Assembly: GCA_003023405.1 (NCBI GenBank)
Contig: PXST01000040.1
Location: 2,857 to 45,673, forward strand
Origin: Halobacteriales archaeon SW_8_68_21
GTDB lineage: Archaea; Halobacteriota; Halobacteria; Halobacteriales; Haloferacaceae
DNA length: 42,817 nt
Reading direction: 5' to 3'
The translations under genes were made by a program, and so were the position numbers. Under the pieces are notes generated by a model that was not told the DNA's origin, made no database searches, and saw only the letters and a program-made list of their open reading frames with translations. Positions within the stretch are counted from its first letter, which is position 1; every line of letters begins with the position of its first letter. This document shows, in pieces, positions 1 through 8,559 of the stretch.

Positions 1-73
1 GGGGGCGACCGCTCGCAGGCACGCGCCACCGTGACCAGCCGATAAGACGGGATCCACTCTGACCGACGATGGA

Positions 74-81
74 TAGCTTTT
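74..81 (+). promoter_or_regulatory. TATA-like box of the MinD-family gene
   Basis: An AT-rich stretch (gctttta region) lies about 30 nt before the ATG at 108. This is the usual spacing for a leaderless haloarchaeal transcript. The rest of 1-107 shows no gene. Confidence 0.4.
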
Positions 82-107
82 AGCCCGGCGGCCCGGAGAG
101 CAGGGGT

Positions 108-875
108 ATGGTCGAGGCGTTCGCGGTCGCCAGCGGGAAGGGCGGCACGGGGAAGACGACGAGTACGCTCGCGCTCGGGATGGCGCTCGCCGAGGACCAC
201 GACGTGACGGTCGTGGACGCCGACACGGGCATGGCGAACCTCCTCTTTCATGCCGGGCTCGACGACGCGACGGTCACTCTCCACGACCTGCTCGTCGCCG
301 GCACCGCGACGGACGTAAGCGAGGCGACCTACGAGCGCTTCGGGCTCTCCGTCGTCCCCTGTGGCACCTCGCTCGCGGGCTTCGAGGCCGCGGAACCGGA
401 GCGGCTCCGCGACGTGGTGGCGGAGTTGGCGCGCGACACCGACGTGCTCCTGCTCGACTCGCCGGCCGCGCTGGGCTCGAAGTCGGCCGTGCTGCCGGTC
501 GTGTTGGCCGACCGCGTCGTGGTCGTTGTCGAGCCGACGATCCCCGCGCTCTCGGACGGGCTGAAGGTTCAGGAGTACGCACGCTCGTACGGCACCGAGA
601 CCGCCGGCGTCCTGTTCAACAAGGTCCGGAGCGAGGCCGATGACGTGGCAGCGCAGGCGGAGCGCCACTTCGGCGGTCCCGTCCTTGCGAACGTCCCCGA
701 GAGCGACGCGGTTCGGGCGGCGCGCCGGGCGGGAAAGCCCCTGCTCGCGCACGCGCCGGAGAGCGAGGCCGCGGCGCGCTACCGCCGGGCCGCCGACCGA
801 CTCGACGTGCGCCACGGCGACGGCGGCGCGGTCGCGGACCGGTTCCGCAGCGCGGTCGTCCCCGACACGCCATGA
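108..875 (+). CDS. MinD/ParA-family P-loop ATPase
   Basis: 255-aa deviant Walker A ATPase of the MinD/ParA/Mrp superfamily. The N-terminus carries the KGGTGKTT P-loop (residues about 11-18), followed by VVDADTGMANLLFHAGLDD, the region of the second conserved Asp, and LLLDSPA near residue 115 as Walker B. Family members bind membranes or partner proteins in an ATP-dependent way and position cell structures. Haloarchaea carry several MinD paralogues, and at least one is known to place motility and chemosensory structures rather than the division ring. Which paralogue this is cannot be told here. No clear C-terminal amphipathic membrane helix is visible. The stop overlaps the next start (ATGA at 872), so the two are probably translationally coupled. 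Confidence 0.9.
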   Translation: MVEAFAVASGKGGTGKTTSTLALGMALAEDHDVTVVDADTGMANLLFHAGLDDATVTLHDLLVAGTATDVSEATYERFGLSVVPCGTSLAGFEAAEPERLRDVVAELARDTDVLLLDSPAALGSKSAVLPVVLADRVVVVVEPTIPALSDGLKVQEYARSYGTETAGVLFNKVRSEADDVAAQAERHFGGPVLANVPESDAVRAARRAGKPLLAHAPESEAAARYRRAADRLDVRHGDGGAVADRFRSAVVPDTP

Positions 876-1561
876 GCGGAGAGTCGGCGGGGTCGTCCGC
901 GAATCCGGCGACGCTCACCATCCCGCGGGGAACCCTCCTGCGCTCGCGCGTGGTCTCGGACGTGGGCACGACGCTGTCGCGCGCGCTCGACCGCGAACTC
1001 ACCGGCTACGCGACGCTCGTCCCGCAGGAGACGTTGCTGTTGTCGGGCGAGGCCCGCGGCGTGATCACCTTCGAGGACGGCGTCCCCGTGCTGGCGTACA
1101 ACACCGTGACGGACAGCGGTGGCCCGGACGCGCTCGCGGAACTGGCGGTCCCCGGGCCGTACCGTGTCGAACTGTACGCCGTCGACGCGGGCGATTTGGC
1201 CGCGGCCCACGAAGAGGACGCGCTGCGCGTCGCGCCCGACGCGGCGGCGACCGAGGTGGCCGACGACGCCGACCTCGCCGAGCGGACCCGCGAGGCAGCG
1301 CCCGACGACCGACTCCGCGACGGCGCGGACGACGACGACGCGGTCGCCGCCTTCCTCGCCGACGACGACCGGATCGAGGCGATCCGCGAGCAGGCGCGGT
1401 CGGAGGCCCGCGACCGCGCCGCGGAGTGGGGGCTCGACGACGCGCTTGACGGAGCAGACGAAACGGAGGAACCCGACGGAGCAAACCTCGGGGAAACCGA
1501 CGCCGGTGGCCCGCCCGAATCGGTCGGCGCGGGCGACGGCGACGGCGGCCCGAACGGGTGA
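872..1561 (+). CDS. Conserved haloarchaeal protein coupled to the MinD-like ATPase
   Basis: 229-aa acidic soluble protein. It starts inside the stop codon of the MinD-family gene (4-nt overlap), which argues for coupled translation and joint function. Residues about 15-110 look like a compact alpha/beta domain (TLIPRG-like start, then VVSDVGTTLSRALDRELTG and VITFEDGVPVLAYN). The second half is helical and charged, ending in a low-complexity D/E/G-rich tail. No catalytic motif or membrane segment is visible. I do not recognise a named family. Its position suggests a partner or cargo adaptor of the ATPase, which is inference from gene order only. Confidence 0.75.
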   Translation: MSGESAGSSANPATLTIPRGTLLRSRVVSDVGTTLSRALDRELTGYATLVPQETLLLSGEARGVITFEDGVPVLAYNTVTDSGGPDALAELAVPGPYRVELYAVDAGDLAAAHEEDALRVAPDAAATEVADDADLAERTREAAPDDRLRDGADDDDAVAAFLADDDRIEAIREQARSEARDRAAEWGLDDALDGADETEEPDGANLGETDAGGPPESVGAGDGDGGPNG

Positions 1562-1741
1562 CGCGGACCGACGCGCCACGTCCTCGGATCGACGCGCCGC
1601 CGAACACGGCCGAACGGTTATCTCGGCTCGGTCCATTCAGTCTGTATCGCGCTCCTCCGCCTGCTCCAACTGACCGCGCCCGTCGACTTCGCGGACTGGT
1701 ACGCCGCCGGCCGGGCGTACACCGTCAAGGTCGCCGAGGGA

Positions 1742-2371
1742 ATGGGGTTTTCGGGCATCGACGCCCTTGACTCCGATCGGACCGTCCGTCGCCTTCGAAC
1801 CGCGCCGGAGGACCTGACGCCGGACGAGGCCCGCTCGGTCGCGGCGACGCTGCTCGCGGACGGCGCGTTCTCGGAGCCGTACTGCGAGTGGCTGCCGATC
1901 TGGTACGAACTCACGCTGATCGCGCCGGTCCGGTACGCCGACTGGCGGCTGCGACGCGTCGCCGGCGCGGTCGCCGAGGGGGCGGGGGTGACCGCGACCG
2001 CACCGCGGTTCTCGCGACCGACCGACGTCCGGATCGACGGCGCGCCGGCGCTGTCGCGGGTCACCGGCTTCCGCGAGCGGTTCCTCCTCGCCGACTCGCT
2101 GCTCCACCTGGAGTGGTTCGACCACGTTGCGGCCGCCGACGGGATCGACGTGCCCGCCGACCTCGTCGCCCGGACCCGCGAGGAGTCGCTCTCCTACTAC
2201 GGGGGCGACCGTGACTCGCTCTCGCCAGACGTACGACGGTTCCAACATCACCTGTTCGCCGACGACCGCTGGGTCCGACGCGTCGACGAGGCGTACGGTC
2301 TCGACAGCCGGCTGTTCGGGCTCTGGGAGCGGCTGCTGTGCGGCGAGCGGCGACGGCTCGGCGACGATTGA
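1742..2371 (+). CDS. Haloarchaeal protein of unknown function (start uncertain)
   Basis: 209 aa from the first ATG at 1742. The reading frame looks coding well before that ATG. From about 1652 it reads LLRLLQLTAPVDFADWYAAG and runs into the ATG without a stop, but I find no ATG or GTG in frame there. The true start is therefore either an unusual codon upstream or has been lost. The protein is rich in Trp, Tyr and Arg (EPYCEWLPIWYELTLIAPVR near residue 45), is soluble and mostly helical, and has no recognisable catalytic motif. It lies 180 nt after the MinD partner on the same strand. Confidence 0.7.
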   Translation: MGFSGIDALDSDRTVRRLRTAPEDLTPDEARSVAATLLADGAFSEPYCEWLPIWYELTLIAPVRYADWRLRRVAGAVAEGAGVTATAPRFSRPTDVRIDGAPALSRVTGFRERFLLADSLLHLEWFDHVAAADGIDVPADLVARTREESLSYYGGDRDSLSPDVRRFQHHLFADDRWVRRVDEAYGLDSRLFGLWERLLCGERRRLGDD

Positions 2372-2631
2372 GGCCGGCGCGCGGTGCGTCCGACGACTCG
2401 ACGTTCGGAACGAGTGTTACAGCAGCCGTAACTAGTAACAGGATAGCGTCACGGAACGGGGGACAAATATAGGAGGAAACGACCCCTGTGGAAGGACACG
2501 AACCGGAGGTCGGTTCGTTGTCCCCGGCGTTTCGGCCCTCGTTTCTCGGAGCATTTCGCTCTCGTTGCCAGCAGCGACTGCGTTAATACGGTGCGCTCGG
2601 CGGGAGGGAGATCGGAGTGGTTCGCGGTCAC

Positions 2632-2647
2632 AACTCGGGTCCGAGTT
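2632..2647 (+). promoter_or_regulatory. Perfect palindrome upstream of ppsA (TrmB-like ACT-N7-GAGT)
   Basis: AACTCGG-GT-CCGAGTT is a perfect 7-bp inverted repeat, about 67 nt before the ppsA start and about 35-40 nt before a candidate TATA element (ttcatacg, about 2679-2687). It fits ACT-N7-GAGT, close to the TACT-N7/8-GAGTA motif reported for the sugar-responsive regulator TrmB in Halobacterium, where ppsA is a target. A short T run follows (2649-2653), so a terminator hairpin is an alternative. No gene is visible between 2372 and 2714. Confidence 0.4.
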
Positions 2648-2714
2648 GTTTTTGTTCATCGGTTTGCCTGCCGGAAGCTTCATACGTCGCCTCGCGGATC
2701 CTCTGGGTACACGA

Positions 2715-4936
2715 ATGGCAGTACTCTTGCTGGAGGATGTCGACGCCGACGACGTCGGGACCGTCGGCGGGAAGGCCGCGTCGCTCGGCGAACTCATCGG
2801 TGCGGGCCTCCCGGTGCCGCCGGGGTTCGCCGTTACCGCAGGCACGTACCGGACGTTCATCGAGGAGGCCGAGATCGACGAGGAGCTGTTCGACGCGGTC
2901 AACGTCGACCCGGAGGACGCCACCGCGCTCCGCGAGGCCGAGGCGACCGCGGAACGCCTGATCCTCGACACCCCGTTCCCGGAGGCGGTGCGCGAAGAGA
3001 TCCTCTCGCAGTACCGGGCGATGAGCGAGGACGGCGCGGAGGCGTTCGTCGCGGTGCGCTCGTCCGCCACGGCCGAAGACCTCCCCGACTCGTCGTTCGC
3101 CGGCCAACAGGAGACGTTCCTCAACGTTCAGGAGGAGGACCTCCTCCGCCGAGTCAAGGAGTGTTGGGCCTCGCTTTTCACCCAGCGGGCGATCTACTAC
3201 CGCCAGCAGCGGGGGTTCCCGCACGCCGACGTCGACATCGCGGTCGTCGTCCAGCGGATGGTCGACGCCGAGAAGTCCGGCGTGATGTTCACCAGCCACC
3301 CGTCGACGGGCGAGCCACAGGTCACCATCGAGGCCGCGTGGGGGCTCGGCGAGGCGGTCGTCTCCGGCACCGTCTCGCCCGACAACTACGTGTACGACCG
3401 CGAGCGTGGCGCGGTCGACGAGGTGACCGTCGCGGAGAAGAAAGTCGAGATGGTGAAAGACGTAGAGACCGGGGAAACCGTCCAGCTCGACGTCGACGAG
3501 GAGCGACGCACGACGCGGGTCCTCTCCGACGCGGAGATTGGCGACCTCGTCACGCTCGGCGAGCGCGTCGAGGACCACTACGGCTCCCCCCAAGACGTCG
3601 AGTGGGCGATCTACGACGGCGAGATATACATGCTCCAGTCGCGACCGATCACGACGATCCGCGAGGACGCGGGCGGCTCAGGAGGCACCGCGGCAACCGC
3701 CGACGGCGACGGGACCGGCGCGGAACTCGGCGCTGCTGACGGGCGAGCGGACAGAACCGCAGACGGGAACGCCGGCGACGCCGACCGCCTCGTCGAGGGG
3801 CTCGGGGCCAGCCCCGGGGTGGTCTCCGGCACCGTCCGGATCGTCCACAAGCTCGACCACATCGATCAGGTACAGGAGGGCGACGTGATGGTGACGGAGA
3901 TGACGATGCCGGACATGGTGCCGGCGATGAAACGGGCCGCCGGGATCGTCACCGACGAGGGCGGGATGACGAGCCACGCGGCGATCATCTCGCGCGAACT
4001 CGGCGTCCCCGCAGTCGTCGGGAGCGGCAACGGGACCCGCGTCCTCGGGGACGGCCAGCACGTCACCCTCGACGGCGACAAGGGGACGGTCCGGGCGGGC
4101 GAAGACGAGTCGGCCGAGCCGGGCGAGGAGTTCGAGCCGGTGGAAGCCGCGCGCCCGGAGACGCCGGTCAAGCCGATGACGGCGACGGAGGTGAAGGTGA
4201 ACGTCTCGATCCCGGAGGCGGCCGAGCGCGCCGCGGCGACCGGCGCGGACGGCGTCGGGCTGCTCCGGATCGAACATATGGTGCTGTCGCTTGGGAAGAC
4301 CCCCGAGCGGTACATCGCCGACCACGGCGCGGCGGCCTATCGGGACGAGCTCATCGAGGGCGTTCGGCGCGTCGCCGACGAGTTCCACCCCCGGCCGGTC
4401 CGGGTGCGGACCATCGACGCGCCGACCGACGAGTTCCGCGAACTGGAGGGCGGCGACGGCGAGCCGGTCGAGCCCCCCTCGTCAACGACGCGGCGGACGT
4501 CGAGGGGATCAAATCCCACATGCGTGAGGTCGGGATCGACCCCGAAACGCACCGGTGGGGCGTGATGGTCGAGACCCCCGCCAGCGCGCTCCAGATCGAG
4601 GAGCTGGCGGCCGCCGGCATCGACTTCGCCTCCTTCGGCACCAACGACCTCACGCAGTACACGCTCGCGGTCGACCGCAACAACGGACACGTCGCCGACC
4701 GCTTCGACGAGCTTCATCCGGCCGTGTTGCGTCTGATCGGCGACACGATAGAGGCGTGCCGGGAGCTGGGCGTCGACACCAGCATCTGCGGGCAGGCTGG
4801 CTCGAAGCCCGAGATGGTCGACTTCCTCGTCGAGAAGGGCGTCTCCTCTATCTCCGCGAACATCGACGCGGTCCGCGACGTCCAACACGAGGTCAAGCGG
4901 ACCGAACAGCGGCTGCTGCTCGATTCGGTCCGCTGA
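2715..4936 (+). pseudogene. ppsA: Phosphoenolpyruvate synthase, internal deletion and frameshift
   Basis: PEP synthase (pyruvate + ATP + H2O to PEP + AMP + Pi) feeds gluconeogenesis. I start it at ATG 2715 because MAVLLLEDVDADDVGTVGGK begins the ATP-grasp domain, and the in-frame sequence upstream looks non-coding. The first frame holds the N-terminal nucleotide-binding domain and the phospho-histidine domain, with catalytic His about 421 in GGMTSHAAII, and the start of the TIM barrel up to GDGEPVE (about residue 586, near 4472). The frame then jumps. The second frame resumes at about 4475 with PLVNDAADVEGIKSHMREVG and runs to 4936, including FGTNDLTQY and the catalytic Cys in SICGQAG. Compared with E. 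coli PpsA, about 45 residues are missing, including the NPMLG-x-RG segment. As written the gene cannot give an active enzyme. It is either a real mutation or an assembly loss. Confidence 0.85.
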
Positions 4937-5012
4937 GGCCGTTTGAGGCGGGTTCTCTCCCGCAGAGCAGAGAACGGAACGGGTAAGAGCCGTCCCCAGC
5001 AACGGGAAGCGA

Positions 5013-6098
5013 ATGCAACGGCCAGAACCGGAGCCGCAGTCGTTCGACCGGGTACTTTCCTCGATGTGTACCGAGCCGCACCCGGACGCGCGGGCGGCCG
5101 CCGAGCGGTTCCTCGCGTCGAACCCGGGCGACCCCGCCACCTACGAGTCCGTGGCCGCGCTCGAAGAGCGGGCGGTCGAGCGACTCGCGACGCTCGCCGA
5201 GCATCCCACCCCGAGCGACGCGACGGGGTACGTCACCTCGGGCGGCACCGAGGCGAACGTTCAGGCGGTGCGGTCGGCGCGGAACCGACACGACGGGGGA
5301 CGCGACGACCGCGACGTCAACGTCGTCGTCCCGGAGAGCGCGCACTTCTCGTTCACGAAGGCGGCCGAGCTGCTCGACGTGGAGCTGCGGACCGTCCCCG
5401 TCGACGACGACTACCGGGCCGACACCGACGCGGTCGTGGCCGCGGTCGACGACGCCACCGCGCTCGTCGTCGGCGTCGCCGGCACCACGGAGTACGGCCG
5501 GGTCGACCCGATCCCGGAGCTGGGCGCGATCGCCGAGGAGGCGGACGCGCGGTTCCACGTCGACGCGGCGTGGGGCGGGTTCGTCCTCCCGTTTGCCGAC
5601 CGCGCGTGGTCGTTCGCCGACGCACCGGTCGACACGCTGACGATCGACCCCCACAAGTTCGGACAGGCACCGGTGCCGGCGGGCGGCCTGCTGGCCCGGG
5701 GCGAGGCCGCGCTCGACGCGCTCGCCGTCGACACGCCGTACCTGGAGTCCCGGTCGCAGGCGACGCTGACTGGGACCCGGAGCGGGGCGGGCGTCGCCGG
5801 CGCGGTCGCGGCGATGGACGCGCTGTGGCCCGACGGCTACCGCGAGGCCGCGGAACGGGCGGCCGACCACGCCGCGTGGCTCGCCGCGGAACTCGCGGAC
5901 CGCGGGTACGACGTGGTCGAGCCCGAACTCCCGCTCGTCGCCGCCGCGGTCCCGGAGCCGACGTTCGCGGCGCTCCGCGACGCGGGTTGGAAGGTATCGC
6001 GGACCGGGACGGGAGAGCTCCGCGTCGTGTGTATGCCGCACGTGACGCGGCCGGCACTGCGGGCGTTCCTCGACGATCTGGACCGGATTCGGCGGTGA
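5013..6098 (+). CDS. mfnA: L-tyrosine/L-aspartate decarboxylase, PLP-dependent
   Basis: 361-aa group II PLP-dependent decarboxylase of the MfnA type. The sequence shows the substrate-site loop SSMCTEPHP, the cofactor-phosphate loop [12 protein letters not shown] (about 74-85), HVDAAWGG with Asp 184 that pairs with the pyridine nitrogen, and the Schiff-base lysine 215 in [16 protein letters not shown]. In methanogens the enzyme makes tyramine for methanofuran. Haloarchaea lack methanofuran, so aspartate decarboxylation to beta-alanine for coenzyme A is the more likely role here (family knowledge plus inference). Length is normal and all motifs are present. It follows ppsA by 76 nt on the same strand. 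Confidence 0.88.
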   Translation: MQRPEPEPQSFDRVLSSMCTEPHPDARAAAERFLASNPGDPATYESVAALEERAVERLATLAEHPTPSDATGYVTSGGTEANVQAVRSARNRHDGGRDDRDVNVVVPESAHFSFTKAAELLDVELRTVPVDDDYRADTDAVVAAVDDATALVVGVAGTTEYGRVDPIPELGAIAEEADARFHVDAAWGGFVLPFADRAWSFADAPVDTLTIDPHKFGQAPVPAGGLLARGEAALDALAVDTPYLESRSQATLTGTRSGAGVAGAVAAMDALWPDGYREAAERAADHAAWLAAELADRGYDVVEPELPLVAAAVPEPTFAALRDAGWKVSRTGTGELRVVCMPHVTRPALRAFLDDLDRIRR

Positions 6099-6130
6099 GA
6101 ACTCGCTTAACCCCGCAACCGCCGCGGGGA

Positions 6131-6481
6131 TATTTACTTATAAGTGATCGTGCGGTGGCGCGCGCCGACGAGCGCCCGCAGGGCGCGAGTCGCACGCGCG
6201 AGGGAGTCGGCCGCGACGAGGGCGACCGAAGAGAGCCCGACGGACGCGGCCGACGAGGCTGGGGAGGCGTGAGGTGCGGTCGCGGTTCGGGGTGGGACTC
6301 GAAGGGGCAGTCGCGAGGCGGCCAGAGGTGACGTAAGCACCGCAACGAGGGAGCGAAGCGACCGAGTGAGGCGCGCAGCGAGCGTCTGCCCGCCTCGCGG
6401 CTGGGGCTTCGGAAGTGTTCGTACCGATCGGTGATTTATAGACAACCACGGCGTCGTACGGCCGAGCGACTGGGGCTTCGG
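6131..6481 (+). repeat. Dispersed haloarchaeal repeat, copy A (non-coding)
   Basis: The 640-nt gap between mfnA and the halocyanin gene holds no credible gene. It carries a structured repeat. It begins with a TTTACTTATAAGTGA-type AT-rich head, then gcggtggcgcgcgcc (6152-6166), a gcgagggagtcg module, a 20-nt block at 6294-6313 (gggactcgaaggggcagtcg), and ctggggcttcgg at 6401-6412 and again inside 6463-6481. The 20-nt block and the 19-nt block 6463-6481 recur as exact reverse complements at 29404-29423 and 29348-29366. The head and the 15-nt GC block recur at the window end. Runs of stop-free frame inside it are GC-driven and not genes. Confidence 0.8.
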
Positions 6482-6610
6482 TGGCGGTCACCGCGGATCC
6501 GTCGTCAACGATTTACGAGCGAGGAGTCGGGGTTCGGCACCGGTCACCGCCACGTCGCGGTCATTTATAAATAGCCGACGGCAGTACCGTGGTTTGACTG
6601 ATAAATGACC
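6430..6610 (+). repeat. Cluster of short TTTATAAATAG-type elements
   Basis: Between copy A and the halocyanin gene several short AT-rich half-sites recur. They are gatttatagac near 6432, catttataaatag near 6562 and gataaatgacc near 6601, separated by GC-rich spacers such as gcggtcacc and its complement. The same ttataaatag core stands at 7511-7520 and 42763-42772. They resemble TATA-box-bearing ends of a mobile repeat. Individual copies could act as promoters. Confidence 0.5.
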
Positions 6611-6702
6611 GCACAGCCGGTCGGACTCGCGTGACGGCCGAGAGTAGAGCGAAGCCGCCGGATGCTCGCCTGCGAGCGAACGTCGACACCACGTTCGGAT
6701 CA

Positions 6703-6710
6703 ACATATTC
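6703..6710 (+). promoter_or_regulatory. TATA-like box for the halocyanin gene
   Basis: acatattc is centred about 31 nt before the ATG at 6738. This is consistent with a leaderless transcript. Confidence 0.45.
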
Positions 6711-6737
6711 ACTACGGGCCGTCACGAACCGAGACGT

Positions 6738-7373
6738 ATGAGTTCGGACGACGTCTCTCGGCGCGCGTTCATGCGGACGGTCGGCGGTGCGGCGACCGCC
6801 GCCACCGCGGCGACGGCGACGGCGGGGACGGCGGCTGCACAGGAAGTAGAACCCGACTGGCCGAGCGCCGCCGAAGGCAACGTCGGGTCGTACACGGACG
6901 CCCGCGGCCAAGACGAGGTGACCATCTCGGTCGGGGCCGGTAGCAGCGGCCTCGCGTTCGACTCGACGCTGGTGTGGGTCGACGAGGGGACGACGATCGT
7001 CTGGGAGTGGACGGGCAACGGCGGCTCACACAACGTTCAGACGGTCGAAGACGGCGGTCCGGCCGCCCTCGATAGCGGCGAGGCAGTCGGTGAGGAGGGG
7101 CACACTTACGAGCACGAGACCTCCGGTGAGGACGCCGGAATCACCCATTACCACTGCCTCCCGCACACCGCGACCGGCATGCACGGCGGCATCGCCGTCG
7201 GCGAGGACATCGCCACGGTCGACGTCGGCGGCGGCGAGTCGGACGCGGTGTTCGTCCCGGACGCCGCCCGGGCGCTGGGCGTCGCGACGTTCATCGCGAT
7301 GGTGAGCACGCTGGGACTGGCGTTCGTCTTCATGAAATATGGCGGTTCGATTACGCGGCAGGAACAGGCGTAG
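6738..7373 (+). CDS. Membrane-anchored halocyanin (type 1 copper protein)
   Basis: 211-aa blue-copper electron carrier of the plastocyanin/halocyanin family. The N-terminus is a Tat signal (SRRAFMRTVGG) followed by an Ala/Thr-rich hydrophobic stretch and an AAAQE cleavage-like site near residue 35. The cupredoxin domain covers about 50-160. Copper ligands are visible: His in GGSHNVQT, then Cys and His in YHCLPHTATGMHGG, with the Met in the same loop. A single C-terminal hydrophobic segment (ATFIAMVSTLGLAFVFM) anchors it, so the copper site faces the cell exterior. Family members shuttle electrons between menaquinol-oxidising complexes and terminal oxidases or denitrification enzymes. The flanks are repeats, so it looks like a single-gene unit. 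Confidence 0.88.
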   Translation: MSSDDVSRRAFMRTVGGAATAATAATATAGTAAAQEVEPDWPSAAEGNVGSYTDARGQDEVTISVGAGSSGLAFDSTLVWVDEGTTIVWEWTGNGGSHNVQTVEDGGPAALDSGEAVGEEGHTYEHETSGEDAGITHYHCLPHTATGMHGGIAVGEDIATVDVGGGESDAVFVPDAARALGVATFIAMVSTLGLAFVFMKYGGSITRQEQA

Positions 7374-7380
7374 CGAGCGG

Positions 7381-7466
7381 CGACGGGACCCTTCCGCTCC
7401 CGCCCTCGTCCGCGGCGTCCCGGCGACGGGACCCTTTCTCTCCCGCCCTCGTCCGCGGCGTCGCAG
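7381..7466 (+). repeat. Two tandem 43-nt copies after the halocyanin gene
   Basis: Unit 1 is 7381-7423 and unit 2 is 7424-7466. They differ at about four positions, and a third partial copy (cgacggg) starts at 7467. The units are GC-rich and have no coding sense. They start 7 nt after the halocyanin stop codon. Confidence 0.7.
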
Positions 7467-7510
7467 CGACGGGCGTCGGACCGGCGACTTCGGACGACGC
7501 CTCGCACTCC

Positions 7511-7520
7511 TTATAAATAG
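7511..7520 (+). promoter_or_regulatory. TATA-like box, ttataaatag
   Basis: A strong archaeal TATA-like element within 7511-7520. It could serve the downstream DUF6176-like gene (GTG at 7533 or ATG at 7572). The same decamer core occurs in the dispersed repeats, so it may have arrived with one. Confidence 0.5.
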
Positions 7521-7571
7521 GCGAACTGCGCCGTGGAAACTGACTCACCCGTAGCGCCCGTCGGAGCGCGT

Positions 7572-8528
7572 ATGAGATCTTCGCGGACGGACGACCGTGC
7601 CGAGGACGCACCGACCGACGGTACCGGCGACAGGGCGGGCCGACCATCCTACCCGACGCGCGGCGGCATCGATGTCCTCGACTCGCTGCTGCTTCGCCAG
7701 CCGATCGCCGAGGGGGAGAGGGAGGCGGTCAGGAGCCTGCTCGCGGACTGGGCGGACGATCACCGCGACGGCGACGCTCGCGCGCTCTTGCCGGTCGACG
7801 GCGTGACGCTGGTCACGCTGTTCCTCGACGACGGGGAGTTCGGTCGGACCGGCGACGCCGACCGCGACCTGGAGCGGGGCAACGCGCTGTTGTGGTACGT
7901 GGAAGTCGTCGACGCCGGCGTCGACGCGTGGCGAACGCCGGACGCGACCGTCAGGGACGCGTCGCCGCTGTTCGAGGCCGGACTAGCGGAGCTGCTGACC
8001 GGCGCGGCGATGGTCCACGCGGGCGACCGCGCCGGTCACCGCCACGCGGTCCACGTCACCAACCCGGACCGGCGAGCGCGGTACGCCGACGCTGTCGGGC
8101 GGCCCCTGATCGCTCCCGTCGCCGGCGACGAGCTACCGATCCCGGTCGCGATCGTCTCTCTGGCGCTGAAACCCGGAGCGACAAGTGCGCTCGTCGCACG
8201 CGCCCTTGACATCGTCAACCGGCTCAAGCAGTTTGACCGCGTCCAGAGCTGGGCGCGCGGCGAGACGGAGACCGTCGAGGCGGAGGCGATGTACACCGAG
8301 TCGCTGCTGTTAGAGGCGGTCGGCGACCGTCAGGTGGTCCACTACTACATGGAGACGGAGGACATGGACCGGCTCTACGAGGCGTTCTCCGATTCGGACG
8401 ACTGGGAGGCGCGCTTCTCGAAGTGGCTGTTCCGGCGGGTGCTGGCGGACCCGGCCACGTTCCTCGAACCGCCACTAAATTCCGACTGCGAGGTCCTGGT
8501 CCACGCCGTCGACCCGGACCGGCCCTGA
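7572..8528 (+). CDS. Protein with two DUF6176-like domains
   Basis: 318 aa from ATG 7572. An in-frame GTG at 7533 would add 13 residues, but 7533 is only about 20 nt from the TATA box, so I prefer the ATG. The C-terminal half (from about LALKPGATS) has the layout of DUF6176 single-domain proteins: a beta strand starting the ferredoxin-like fold, MYTESLLLE, the strand VVHYYMETEDMDRLYEAF, and an ending on HAVDPDRP. The N-terminal half repeats this plan in degenerate form, with NALLWYVEVVDAGVDAW matching VVHYYMETED and RHAVHVTNPDRRAR matching the HAVDPDRP end. It looks like an internal duplication. The function of DUF6176 is unknown. The gene is followed at 31 nt by an HTH-10 regulator. Confidence 0.75.
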   Translation: MRSSRTDDRAEDAPTDGTGDRAGRPSYPTRGGIDVLDSLLLRQPIAEGEREAVRSLLADWADDHRDGDARALLPVDGVTLVTLFLDDGEFGRTGDADRDLERGNALLWYVEVVDAGVDAWRTPDATVRDASPLFEAGLAELLTGAAMVHAGDRAGHRHAVHVTNPDRRARYADAVGRPLIAPVAGDELPIPVAIVSLALKPGATSALVARALDIVNRLKQFDRVQSWARGETETVEAEAMYTESLLLEAVGDRQVVHYYMETEDMDRLYEAFSDSDDWEARFSKWLFRRVLADPATFLEPPLNSDCEVLVHAVDPDRP

Positions 8529-8559
8529 CCCTTTGTCGGTGTAGTCCACAGTGAGGGGC

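Noticed and set aside
640..1636. Long open frames on both strands overlapping the MinD-like gene and its partner
   Set aside because: They are Arg/Pro/Ala-rich shadows of the real genes, a result of very high GC. They lack family motifs.
4943..6345. A 462-aa plus-strand frame and a 330-aa minus-strand frame across mfnA and copy A
   Set aside because: Composition is extremely Arg-rich and they overlap the well-supported decarboxylase. Shadow frames.
6134..6491. Minus-strand frames of about 100-117 aa inside dispersed repeat copy A
   Set aside because: The sequence is a repeat shared with copies B and C in fragments, and the frames are not conserved between copies.
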